A DNA stretch of 64,000 nucleotides, from assembly GCF_900156455.1 (NCBI RefSeq), contig NZ_FTNQ01000001.1, positions 1,364,001-1,428,000 on the forward strand, in the 5' to 3' direction. The notes beneath the pieces are model-generated. The model did no database searches, was not told where the DNA came from, and saw only the letters and a program-made list of their open reading frames with translations. The DNA comes from Microbacterium sp. RURRCA19A (lineage in GTDB: Bacteria; Actinomycetota; Actinomycetes; Actinomycetales; Microbacteriaceae). Shown in pieces: positions 55,995 to 64,000 of the stretch (its first letter is position 1; the number at the start of each line of letters is the position of its first letter). The translations under genes and the position numbers were made by a program.

Positions 55995-56660
55995 TCACCC
56001 GGGCGGCATACCGGGATCCGCAGCGCGCCGCGAGCGAAGCTGACGACGAGTCATCGGCGGCGGACCCGCCTCCCGACCCGCTGTCGCCTCGGCGAGCACC
56101 CGAGCCGCGTGCCCCGCGATCGTCTGGACGGCGTCCACCGTCGTGCGCTCGAACTCCCGCCACACCGTCGCCGACCGACCGATCGGGTCGACGATGTCGT
56201 CATCGTCCGCGCAGACCCGGCGTGCGCGGGTTCGCCCCCGCGCGAGACGGGACACGAGAGTCTCCCAATCGCCCGCGACGGACACCCCCGACTCCTCCCG
56301 GAGCAGACGGGCGAACTCACGCACCGTGAACGTCGTGTCCAGAGCGTCCGGGCGCATGTCCAGGACGGCCCGCCGATGCACCGCCGCCGCGCACAGCACT
56401 GTCGTCGACTGGCGGAGCAGCATCTCATCGAGGCGGCGGGTGCGATGCGGGGCGAGGTCCAGACCGTACTCGCGACCGAGGTCGACGGCCTCCGGTACCG
56501 CGGCTCGCTCGGGGCGGGCCGCGGTACCCGCGCTGCTGATGACCGGTGCGACCACTCCGGCGTCGGCGAGACGCGCGCGGAGCAGGTGCTCGACGAACGG
56601 CGAGCGGATCGCGTTCGCGGTGCACACGATCAGCACGCGCGGGCGGGACAACGGGTTCAC
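55995..56660 (-). CDS. Low-molecular-weight protein-tyrosine phosphatase
   Basis: The 221-residue protein has the P-loop VCTANAIRSP (Cys13, Arg19) of the LMW-PTP family. The general-acid segment is probably DDDDIVDP. It is about 60-70 residues longer than typical members, with extra length in the middle and tail. Wzb-type phosphatases dephosphorylate polysaccharide tyrosine kinases. The chain-length kinase at 59392-61041 is a natural partner. GTG start with GGGAG upstream. Confidence 0.85.
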   Translation of the reverse strand: MNPLSRPRVLIVCTANAIRSPFVEHLLRARLADAGVVAPVISSAGTAARPERAAVPEAVDLGREYGLDLAPHRTRRLDEMLLRQSTTVLCAAAVHRRAVLDMRPDALDTTFTVREFARLLREESGVSVAGDWETLVSRLARGRTRARRVCADDDDIVDPIGRSATVWREFERTTVDAVQTIAGHAARVLAEATAGREAGPPPMTRRQLRSRRAADPGMPPG

Positions 56661-56814
56661 GGGTCTCCCTCGGTGGCGGCTCGGGTGACGGGCCGCTCGG
56701 GTGAGCCGACCGCTTCGCCGAGTACAGCGCTCCGGCGCGGCCGTTCCGCACTCGCGTCCGACCATCCCGGCGCCGGCCCGCCCGGGTGAATGCCGCCAGC
56801 GGCGCACGATCGGG

Positions 56815-57147
56815 TCAGGACGACAACGCGTCTCGGATCTGTGGATCCTCGACGAGCACGCGACGGAGTTCGCGCGCTCCCTCCGTCGTCATCGCCAGCC
56901 CGACCGCTCCGACTTCGATCACGAGCCAGTTCTCGACATCGCCGGGGCGACGGAGGACTCCCACCTCCACATCGAGCTCGCGCCCCGCCCCCGAGTCGTC
57001 CGATCCGCGGACGCGCGACGCGAAACCGGAGCCGGCGCTGCGATGCGCCTCGTCGTCGGGATGGACCGTGACGCCGTGGCGGGTCGTGCACCACGCGTAT
57101 GTGCAGCGCGCACCTGCGTGACGGGGGTGGACATCGTTCTCGCTCAT
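56815..57147 (-). CDS. DUF6907-like small protein
   Basis: The 110-residue protein has CTYAWCTTRHG early on, then beta-rich segments and LAMTTEGARELRRVLVEDP. The Cys-x4-Cys-x3-His start resembles DUF6907 proteins of actinobacteria, often linked with XRE regulators. AGAGGTG precedes the ATG. The XRE gene is upstream in the same direction. Confidence 0.6.
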   Translation of the reverse strand: MSENDVHPRHAGARCTYAWCTTRHGVTVHPDDEAHRSAGSGFASRVRGSDDSGAGRELDVEVGVLRRPGDVENWLVIEVGAVGLAMTTEGARELRRVLVEDPQIRDALSS

Positions 57148-57238
57148 GCCGGACACCTCTCTCTCCGGGTCGTCCGCGAGGACTCCCCGATCATCGGTGG
57201 GCACGGAAGAAGTGAAGCACGAGCCTCCGACACCGCGA

Positions 57239-57514
57239 TCAACGACCGGGCGCGATGCCCTCCGGAGGCGGCGGAAGCAAGTCGGCGAGCGGGATCCCCA
57301 GGACCTCCGCGAGGCACACGATGGTGCGCAGGCGCGGGTTCGCGGGAGTGCCGGGGTTGGATTCGCCGTGTTCGAGCTTGCGGTACGTGAAGGTGGCGAG
57401 TCCGGCGGCATGCGCGACGTGCTCCTGGGAGAGCCCTCTCTTCGCCCGGGCGTTGAGGAGACGGTCTCCGAACTGTCTCGCGAACTCGTTCCAGGGATCG
57501 GGCACGTCGGTCAT
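57239..57514 (-). CDS. XRE family transcriptional regulator
   Basis: The 91-residue protein is essentially one Cro/CI HTH (AKRGLSQEHVAHAAGLATF then YRKLEHGESNP) and a short C-terminus ending in prolines. A perfect-arm palindrome lies 35 bp before its start. The DUF6907-like gene follows it and they are probably cotranscribed. Confidence 0.87.
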   Translation of the reverse strand: MTDVPDPWNEFARQFGDRLLNARAKRGLSQEHVAHAAGLATFTYRKLEHGESNPGTPANPRLRTIVCLAEVLGIPLADLLPPPPEGIAPGR

Positions 57515-57854
57515 GCACCCAGCTTGTCCGTTCGGCTACGCGCACATGAACATGTGTACATGTTGTTCCGTGTCTGGGTCGGCACCGGTGGGCCTGCGGT
57601 CCGTCGAGGTGACGGGCGTCGTCGTGGAGGTGATCAGAGGGGCGAACCGTGGTGGGATCGCCGACCCGGTCCCGATCCCGTTGGGCCTTCGCTCCGCGAC
57701 GGCCCTCCCGTCGCGCCCCTTCACCCTCCGAGCCCCGTGAGCGCACCGGCTTCGGGCCGGCACCGCGGATGGCAGAGTGCCCGGACCCCGCGCCTCCTGT
57801 TCCAGCCCAGAGGCGCATCATCTCCGGCCACTGAGCCCGATCAGCGGAGTACTC
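57515..57854. other. 340-bp divergent intergenic region
   Basis: No gene is seen between the XRE gene and the second sugar transferase. Apart from the palindrome at 57549 the region has no strong repeat. The right end holds the ribosome site GGAG, 5 nt before the transferase ATG. Confidence 0.5.
57549..57564. promoter_or_regulatory. Palindrome upstream of XRE gene
   Basis: AACATGTGTACATGTT has 7-bp arms around a GT. It is A/T-rich for this genome and well placed for autoregulation by the XRE protein. Confidence 0.5.
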
Positions 57855-59327
57855 ATGGATCTCGCTACCTCGTCATTCAGTTCACCTGCCATACAAAAAA
57901 GCTTCACCCCCGCCCGCGCGACGCGACGGCGTACCTGGCAATCCCGATACGCACGTCTCCTCGTCGCGTCCGACGCGCTCGTGGTGATCGTCGCCGTCTT
58001 CGGCACCCAACTGCTCTGGCTCGGCCCCGATCACGCGGGCGTCAGCTCGGCGCCGATCGACTACACCACCGTGTCGCTGGCCCTGTGCATCGCCTGGCTC
58101 GCCGCCCTGACGCTGTGGGGGACGCGCCTGCCCCGGGTCGTCGGGCACGGGGTCGCCGAGCATCGACTCGTCATCGCAGCCTCCTTCCAACTCTTCGGGC
58201 TCGTCGCGATGGCCGCCTACCTCACCGGCGCCGACCTGTCCCGCGGATACTTCCTCCTCAGCCTGCCGGCCGGAACGCTCACCCTCCTCGCGTCACGGAC
58301 GGCTGCGCGTTCCTGGCTCATCGCCCGCAGACGCCGGGGCGACCTGTCGTCGCGCGTCGTCCTCGTCGGGAGCGCCGAAGAGAACGCCCGCGTCGCCGGC
58401 GAGATCGCCCGTCAACCCGGCGTAGGCCTGACGGTCGTGGGCGTCCACACCGTGGGGGGAGTCGAGGGGAGTTCGTGGACGGACGCCCATGCCCGCCGAC
58501 TGGAACATCGTCTCGACGAACTGGACGCCGACAGCGTGCTCATCACCGGGGGCGGACGGATCGATGCCCACGACATCCGGCGGATCGGTTGGGGCCTCGA
58601 GCCCGGACGACAGCACCTGATCGTGGCCGTGAACCTGACGGACGTCGCCGGTCCCCGCATCCACACGCGTCCGGTCGCGGGCCTCCCCCTCGTGCACGTC
58701 GAGACGCCGCAGTACTCGACGCGGCAGCGTGTCTTGAAGCGCGCCTTCGACATCGTCGGGTCGCTGCTGCTGCTGCTCGTCCTCAGCCCGGTACTGCTCG
58801 TCCTGGCCGGGCTCGTGCGACTGTCGGGCCCCGGGCCGATCCTGTACCGGCAGGAGCGCGTCGGGCAGGGAGGTGCCCGATTCGGCATGCTCAAGTTCCG
58901 CTCCATGGTCGACGGCGCGGACGCCCGCCTGTCGGAACTCCTCACCGCCCAGGGGCGCGACGGAGCACCCTTGTTCAAGATCGACGACGACCCGCGCATC
59001 ACCCAGATCGGCCGGATCCTGCGGAGATACTCGCTCGACGAGATCCCCCAGTTGTTCAACGTGCTGATGGGGCAGATGAGCCTCGTCGGCCCGCGCCCGC
59101 AGCGTGACGCGGAGGTCGCCTTCTACGACGACGACGCCCGTCGTCGCCTCATCGTGCGTCCGGGGATGAGCGGCCTCTGGCAGGTGAGCGGCCGGTCGGC
59201 TCTGTCCTGGGAGGATGCCATCCGCCTCGATCTCTTCTACGTCGAGAACTGGTCGCTCATCGGCGACATCGTGATCCTGTTCCGGACCGTGAAGGCGGTG
59301 GTCGCCCCCGGCGAGACCGCGCACTGA
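57855..59327 (+). CDS. Second polyprenyl glycosylphosphotransferase
   Basis: The 490-residue protein has the same architecture as 38370-39935. It has N-terminal helices, then IHTRPVAGLPLVHVETP, a fifth helix, and the Bac_transf domain with YRQERVGQGG, KFRSM and GPRPQRDAE. It probably initiates a second or alternative polysaccharide unit. The ATG follows GGAG by 5 nt. It converges with the chain-length kinase gene across a terminator. Confidence 0.92.
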   Translation: MDLATSSFSSPAIQKSFTPARATRRRTWQSRYARLLVASDALVVIVAVFGTQLLWLGPDHAGVSSAPIDYTTVSLALCIAWLAALTLWGTRLPRVVGHGVAEHRLVIAASFQLFGLVAMAAYLTGADLSRGYFLLSLPAGTLTLLASRTAARSWLIARRRRGDLSSRVVLVGSAEENARVAGEIARQPGVGLTVVGVHTVGGVEGSSWTDAHARRLEHRLDELDADSVLITGGGRIDAHDIRRIGWGLEPGRQHLIVAVNLTDVAGPRIHTRPVAGLPLVHVETPQYSTRQRVLKRAFDIVGSLLLLLVLSPVLLVLAGLVRLSGPGPILYRQERVGQGGARFGMLKFRSMVDGADARLSELLTAQGRDGAPLFKIDDDPRITQIGRILRRYSLDEIPQLFNVLMGQMSLVGPRPQRDAEVAFYDDDARRRLIVRPGMSGLWQVSGRSALSWEDAIRLDLFYVENWSLIGDIVILFRTVKAVVAPGETAH

Positions 59328-59331
59328 TCAG

Positions 59332-59373
59332 GCCGGAGGGCGCCGATTCCCCTGGGGGTCGGCGCCCTCCGGC
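59332..59373. terminator. Terminator between transferase and chain-length kinase
   Basis: A 15-bp stem GCCGGAGGGCGCCGA and its complement with a 12-nt loop that itself contains CCCCTGGGGG. It lies between convergent genes. Confidence 0.8.
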
Positions 59374-59391
59374 GTTGTCGGGTGCGTGTTT

Positions 59392-61041
59392 TCACCCCCT
59401 CTGACGGCGTCGGGACGTCCGGTCGTCCGGGACGTCCGCGGCGGGCGCCGCGACGGGGACCACGCCTTCACCACCGGAATCACCCGGCACAGGCGATCCC
59501 TTCCGCCCCGGAGCGAGCGTCCGCAGACCACGCACGTTCGAGGGAGGCAGTTCCGCGGACCGCCGACGCGGACCGGGCGCCTGCTCGCCGGCATCCTTCT
59601 TCTCGACCGTGGCGCGACGCCACGGCCGACGCCACCACCGCGGGCGGTCGACACCGGAGCTCGGTGCGCCGTAGCCGTAGTAGCCGCCGTACTGCGAGCC
59701 GTAATAGTTCGAATCCGCGCCGCGCAGCGGGACACGGTTGAGGACGACCCCGAGGAGCCGACCACGGGTCTTGGCGATGTTCCCGACCGCCCGCTGGAGC
59801 ATGTCGTCCGTCGTGCGACCGGCGGTCACCACGAGGACCGCGCCGTCCGCCCAGTTCGCGATGACCGCGGCGTCGGCGACCGCGAGCGTCGGCGGGGAGT
59901 CGATGATGACGACCATGTCGTCGGCCAGGGTGCGCGCCAGCTGCTGCATGCGCTGCGAGCCGACCATCTCGCTGGGGTTGGGCGGCGTACGCCCGGCCGC
60001 GACGACGAACAGACGTCCGTTCTCGTCGACCTGGTGGGCCACCTGCTCGATGCGCGCGCGACCCGCGAGGACGTCGGAGAGCCCCACATCGTCCGAGAAG
60101 CCGAACGTCGCACCCAGCACAGGACGGCGCAGATCGGCGTCGATGAGGATCACCGACTGCCCCGTCGCCGCGATGCTCACCGCGAGGTTCGCGGCCGTCG
60201 TGGACTTCCCGTCGCCGGGCAGAGGGCTCGTGACGACCATGACGCGCGGGGGTCGGTCCACATCCACGTACTGCAGATTCGTCCTCAGCTCCCGCATCGC
60301 CTCTTTGTGCGCGAAGGAGCCGCGCCCGTCCCGGATGTCGTCGAACGAGAAGACGGCGCGTCCGGCGGCGAGCTCTTTGTCCACCGGCAGGATGCCGACC
60401 ACCGACACGTCGACGGAGTCGGAGATGTCGTGCGCCGATCGGACGCGCCGGTCGAACGCGCGACGCACCAGCGCGAACAGGACCCCCGCGACCGCCCCGG
60501 CGAGGGCGCCGACGGCGATGGCGAGCTTCTCATTGGGCGAGGACGGCGCGGTCGGCAGCCGCGCCGAGTCGCCCGCGACCAGCTTCACCGCGCCGTGTCC
60601 GCCCCCCGTGGATTCCAGTTGATCGACCTGGACGGTCATGCCCTGGAGCCACGCCTGCGCGAGGTCGCGTGCCGCCTCGGGCGTCGGTCCCGTCGCATCG
60701 ACGCGCACGTTGACGGTGTCGACGGGGTTGGACACGCGGATGCGCTGCACCAGCGACTCCGGGCTGTCGGTGAGTCCGAGCTCGTCCCGCGCCGTTTCGG
60801 CCACCGACTTCCAGTACCCCATGTCGATGAAGGACTTCACCCGCGACAGCGCGAGAGTGCCCCCGGCCAGCGCCGAGCTCGTCGATCCGTCGGACGACAC
60901 GCTGGCGACGTAACCGCTCGCGTCGGCGGTATAGACCCGCGGCTGCAGAGCGCTCCAGCCGAGCCCCGCGAGCCCACCGGCCAGAGTCAGAGCGACGATC
61001 GCCTTCCAGTACGCGCGCAGGATCCGCGCGACGCGTTGCAT
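59392..61041 (-). CDS. Polysaccharide chain-length/tyrosine kinase protein
   Basis: The 549-residue protein joins a Wzz-type domain with two helices (about residues 11-32 and 192-212) to a BY-kinase. The kinase has Walker A LPGDGKSTTA, Walker A' LIDADLRRP and Walker B VVIIDSPP. A tyrosine cluster YYGSQYGGYYGYG follows, a likely autophosphorylation site. It would control chain length and export of the exopolysaccharide. A basic, Pro/Arg-rich tail after the Tyr cluster is unusual. ATG 61041 is chosen; a GTG two codons earlier is possible. Confidence 0.9.
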   Translation of the reverse strand: MQRVARILRAYWKAIVALTLAGGLAGLGWSALQPRVYTADASGYVASVSSDGSTSSALAGGTLALSRVKSFIDMGYWKSVAETARDELGLTDSPESLVQRIRVSNPVDTVNVRVDATGPTPEAARDLAQAWLQGMTVQVDQLESTGGGHGAVKLVAGDSARLPTAPSSPNEKLAIAVGALAGAVAGVLFALVRRAFDRRVRSAHDISDSVDVSVVGILPVDKELAAGRAVFSFDDIRDGRGSFAHKEAMRELRTNLQYVDVDRPPRVMVVTSPLPGDGKSTTAANLAVSIAATGQSVILIDADLRRPVLGATFGFSDDVGLSDVLAGRARIEQVAHQVDENGRLFVVAAGRTPPNPSEMVGSQRMQQLARTLADDMVVIIDSPPTLAVADAAVIANWADGAVLVVTAGRTTDDMLQRAVGNIAKTRGRLLGVVLNRVPLRGADSNYYGSQYGGYYGYGAPSSGVDRPRWWRRPWRRATVEKKDAGEQAPGPRRRSAELPPSNVRGLRTLAPGRKGSPVPGDSGGEGVVPVAAPAADVPDDRTSRRRQRG

Positions 61042-61385
61042 GTCCACTCGTTTTCCACCTTCCGCTCGGTCCGCATCGGGAACGCCGAGCCCGGGAAGCA
61101 TAGGCACCGGACGGAGGGCGCGCCTCGCGCTGCCGGAACGGGGGCGATCGGGCGATACGCGGGGGGAAACGGCGACGCTCCGCGATGGTGACAGGGGGGC
61201 GGAGAGTGTGATGCCGACAGGGTGAAGGCGGGATGACCGCGGGGATGAAACCGCTCCCTCGACAGGTCATCCGGGCGAACATCACCCCAATGATCGGGTG
61301 AAGCGCACCCCGGCTGTGCGCTCCCTTCGTCTCCCCGACCCGAACCCGGGACGACGACACCGCAGACCGAGAGTTGGAGAACACG
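61042..61385. other. 344-bp divergent intergenic region
   Basis: No gene is seen. It has several GGGATGA/GGGTGAA repeats at about 61217-61250 and an inverted repeat TCACCC-N8-GGGTGA at 61282-61301. An AGCATA/TATGCT hexamer at 61097 could be a -10 for the kinase gene, but there is no -35. Confidence 0.45.
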
Positions 61386-63857
61386 ATGCTGATCGACCTC
61401 GACACCCCGCCCGCCGCGGCCCGCGCCGCCCGGCGCTCCAGCCGCTTCTGGACACCCCGCACCATGACGGTCGCCAAGCTCCGCGACGCTCTCGAGAGCG
61501 ATGTCGTGCTCCTGCGCGGACCCGCCGGTGTGGGCAAGAGCGCCCTACTGCGGCAGTTCGCGGCGGCCCTCGACGATGACCCCGAGACCGGCATCCAGCT
61601 CCTGGATGCCGCCCACGCCGACACCGCGACCCTCGACCGCGTCGCGGCCGCGTTCGACGAGGGTCCGCCGCAGCACGTCCTGCTGGTCGACAACCTGACC
61701 GACGGGTCCGCGGTCGGCTCCGGCGCGATCCTCGATCTGCTCCGCGCGGATCCCTCGCTGCGGGTGGTCGTCTCCACGCGGCACGTGACGCGCCTGGAGA
61801 GCCCCCTGATCGCCCTGGAGTTCGACGTCCACGTCCTCACTCCGGCCGACCTCCTGATGACCCGCGAAGAGCTGACCCTCGTCCTGGACCTGAACGGGAT
61901 CGAGACCACCGACGTCGCCATCGATGTGCTCATGCGCCGCACGCACGGATGGCCGGCCCTCGCGCAGCTCGCGAGCTCCCGGCTCCGCCTCGAGGGCCTG
62001 CCGTTGCGCACGCGGGACGAGGCGGATGCCATTGCGGACTACGCCGGACGCGCTCTCACCGCGGACATGGAGGCCCACCTGAGCGCCCCGATCACCGACG
62101 AGGTGCGCTTGCTCGCGGTGGCCCCGTACATCAACGTCGAGCTGGCCGACGCGATCGGCATCGACTCGACCACCGGCACCACGAGCGATCTCCTGGCCGA
62201 GCTCCAGGATGCGGGCTTCGTGTGGCCCAGCACGACCCGGCTGGTGCTGGCCGAACCGGTACGCACCCAGTGGCTGCGCGAGATCACGGCGGGCGCGCCC
62301 GAGCTGGTCGAGCGCGCGCGCCTGCGCCTGCTCGATCACCTTGTCGCCGCCGGAGAGCCCCTGCGCGCCGCGCAGCTCGCCGCCGACGCCGGCCAGTGGC
62401 CCACCCTCGGGTCGATCCTGCGCTCGGCGGGACCGGAGGTCTGGGCACGGGACGCCGCCGCTTTCACGACGCTCGTCGAGACGCTCCGCTCGCACGTGGG
62501 CTTCGACCCCCTGTCGGTCGACGCCCTCCTGTCGGTCGACGCCGACACGGCCGCCTCCGCCGAGACCCCCGCGCTCGCGGTCGGCGCGCTCGGTCGCCTC
62601 CCGGAAGCGAAAGCGGCCGCGCAGCACAACATCGAGGCACTGATCGTGCGCGTGAACCTGCTGCGCGCCGCCGGGCGGTTCGCGCTGGCCACCGAATCGG
62701 CGACCCTGCTCGTGGACGCCCTGCGGCGTCGTCCGTCGCTGTCCGACGACGCCGTCGCCGAGGGGTGGTACCAGGTGGGGATGACCCACCTGGCCATGGG
62801 CAAGCTGCGCGACGCGACCCTCGCCCTCGGGCAGGTCGAACGCCTCGCCCCTCCCGCCCGTCGGCTGCGCGCCCGCGGGGTCCTCGCCGTCGTGGCGCTG
62901 CTCGAGGGCGACGTCCGCGCGGCCGGGGTGCTGTGCGAGACCGATCGGGAGGACGGATGGATCGACTCTCCGTGGGGCGAGGGCACGCGTCTGGCCGACG
63001 CGTGGTTGAGCCTGGAACGCGGGGATGCCGCGGCCGCACGGGAGCGCCTGGACACGATGACAGCGACGGGCGGCGCTCGGGAACTGTGGCCGTTCGCCGC
63101 GTCCGTCCAAGCCCTCGCGTTCCTGCTCTCCGGAGCGGCCCCGGATGCGCTCGGGATGCTGAGGTCGTGGATGGGGCGGACGCGGAGCACACCCCCGTCT
63201 CACTTCCAGTCGATCCAGCTTCTGACCGCTCGCGCGAAAGTGTTGATCGCGCTGCGTCAGGCCCGCAAGGCCATGGCCCTCTTCGAGGGGCCGTTCGGGC
63301 TCTCCGCCGCCACCGCCCCCGCTATCGCGCTGTCGCAGCTGTACGCCGGGCGCGCCCACGAGGCCTACGTGATGAGCGTGAAGTGGGGCATCCATCAGGA
63401 TTCCTCCCCGCGCGCCGCGCTGGAGAGCCTGGTCGTCAGCATGGTCGCGGACGTGCGGCTCAACGGGACGGGGGCGCACCGATCGACCGCCCAGCGGGCC
63501 GAGGCGCTCAGCGCGCGTCACGACCTGTGGAGTCCGTGGAGTGCGGTCGCCCCCGAGGACCGCGGCCTCGTCCTGCGACTTCTGTCCCCCGCGGCGCGCG
63601 ACCGCGTCTCGGATCGCGTCTCGTTCTTCGCGTCATCCGTGAGCGTTCCCCACCTCACCAAGCGCGAGCAGGTGGTCCTGGCGCAGCTCACACCGACCTC
63701 GACGATCGCTGACATCGCCCGCGCCCTGGTCGTCTCACCCAACACCGTCAAGACGCAGTTGCAGAGCCTGTACCGCAAGCTCGAGGTGTCGGACCGTGCA
63801 AGCGCGATCCGCGCCGCGCACGCGTGGGGTCTGATCGAGGCCGACAGCGACGTGTGA
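61386..63857 (+). CDS. LuxR family regulator with AAA-type ATPase (MalT-like)
   Basis: The 823-residue protein has Walker A GPAGVGKSA at about residues 45-53 and Walker B HVLLVDN. A long TPR-like helical region follows. A C-terminal LuxR HTH holds LTKREQVVLAQL and IADIARALVVSPNTVKTQL. The layout is that of STAND/MalT-type regulators that oligomerise on binding ATP and an inducer. GGAG lies 6 nt before the ATG. It is divergent from the chain-length kinase gene and may regulate it, which is inference. Confidence 0.88.
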   Translation: MLIDLDTPPAAARAARRSSRFWTPRTMTVAKLRDALESDVVLLRGPAGVGKSALLRQFAAALDDDPETGIQLLDAAHADTATLDRVAAAFDEGPPQHVLLVDNLTDGSAVGSGAILDLLRADPSLRVVVSTRHVTRLESPLIALEFDVHVLTPADLLMTREELTLVLDLNGIETTDVAIDVLMRRTHGWPALAQLASSRLRLEGLPLRTRDEADAIADYAGRALTADMEAHLSAPITDEVRLLAVAPYINVELADAIGIDSTTGTTSDLLAELQDAGFVWPSTTRLVLAEPVRTQWLREITAGAPELVERARLRLLDHLVAAGEPLRAAQLAADAGQWPTLGSILRSAGPEVWARDAAAFTTLVETLRSHVGFDPLSVDALLSVDADTAASAETPALAVGALGRLPEAKAAAQHNIEALIVRVNLLRAAGRFALATESATLLVDALRRRPSLSDDAVAEGWYQVGMTHLAMGKLRDATLALGQVERLAPPARRLRARGVLAVVALLEGDVRAAGVLCETDREDGWIDSPWGEGTRLADAWLSLERGDAAAARERLDTMTATGGARELWPFAASVQALAFLLSGAAPDALGMLRSWMGRTRSTPPSHFQSIQLLTARAKVLIALRQARKAMALFEGPFGLSAATAPAIALSQLYAGRAHEAYVMSVKWGIHQDSSPRAALESLVVSMVADVRLNGTGAHRSTAQRAEALSARHDLWSPWSAVAPEDRGLVLRLLSPAARDRVSDRVSFFASSVSVPHLTKREQVVLAQLTPTSTIADIARALVVSPNTVKTQLQSLYRKLEVSDRASAIRAAHAWGLIEADSDV

Positions 63858-63874
63858 GGAAGGCGGCGCGCCGA

Positions 63875-64000
63875 TCAGCCGCGGTCGGCGCGCCGCCGTC
63901 GAGCGAACCCGAAGACCACTCGCCCCACGATCAGGAGCACGACGAAGACAAGCACGCCCGGAAGCGTCAGCGGCACGCCGGCTCCGTGGAAGACGACCAG
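63875..64000 (-). CDS. Membrane protein, C-terminal fragment (cut by window edge)
   Basis: The last 41 codons of a gene enter from the right. They encode a hydrophobic helix (LPGVLVFVVLLIVGRVVF) and end in FARRRRADRG, a stop-transfer tail of a membrane-anchored protein. Nothing more can be assigned. Confidence 0.6.
   Translation of the reverse strand: MVVFHGAGVPLTLPGVLVFVVLLIVGRVVFGFARRRRADRG

Overview
The window is high-GC actinobacterial DNA. Strong GC3 bias, frequent GTG starts, a GuaB3 paralogue, an Asp23/DUF2273 stress operon, CIRCE-controlled groES and the family makeup all point to Microbacteriaceae, most likely a Microbacterium-like chromosome. Genes are dense on both strands. I see no rRNA, tRNA, CRISPR array, transposase or prophage.

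Layout. 0-7 kb: purine nucleotide genes (guaA start, guaB3, guaB) with SURF1 and DUF3817 membrane proteins, a divergent TetR/MFS efflux pair and a TMEM175-type channel. 7-14 kb: a branched-chain amino acid ABC system (livHMGF, an accessory lipoprotein, convergent livJ), then rarD. 14.8-18 kb: groES with two CIRCE elements, a SAM methyltransferase, and a MerR/esterase pair. 17.7-30 kb: a housekeeping block (tsaD-rimI-tsaB, tsaE-alr-acpS, glmS, coaA, ppx, glmM, rpsI-rplM). It supplies t6A tRNA modification and precursors for the cell wall and for CoA/ACP. 30-38 kb: an alpha/beta hydrolase, a lipoprotein, the ohrR/ohr peroxide pair, a two-component system, and two PIG-L deacetylase paralogues flanking a small DUF gene and a PEBP gene. 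38-41 kb: an exopolysaccharide initiating transferase and UDP-glucose dehydrogenase.

41.5-50.3 kb: a seven-gene fructan operon. It holds a divergent GH32 protein, a binding protein, two sugar ABC permeases, a LacI regulator, an intracellular GH32 exo-fructanase and a Tat-exported GH32 enzyme that strongly resembles levan fructotransferases (DFA IV-forming). Two LacI-type palindromes bracket its promoter. The simplest model is outside cleavage of levan to difructose dianhydride, import of the product, and intracellular hydrolysis.

50.4-53 kb: a six-gene Asp23/Gls24 envelope-stress operon. 53-57.5 kb: a zinc-ribbon peptide, an ABC1/UbiB kinase, VanZ, a low-molecular-weight tyrosine phosphatase, a DUF6907-like protein and an XRE regulator. 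57.8-64 kb: a second initiating sugar transferase, a chain-length/tyrosine kinase protein, a large LuxR-type regulator, and the C-terminus of a membrane protein.

Two genome-wide signals stand out. The heptamer GGATGCC/GGCATCC occurs about 100 times by eye, roughly six to seven times the base-composition expectation. It also forms the core of several terminator stems. In addition, about a dozen genes have a TANNNT box ending 5-7 nt before the start codon, the signature of leaderless transcripts. All counts are by eye.
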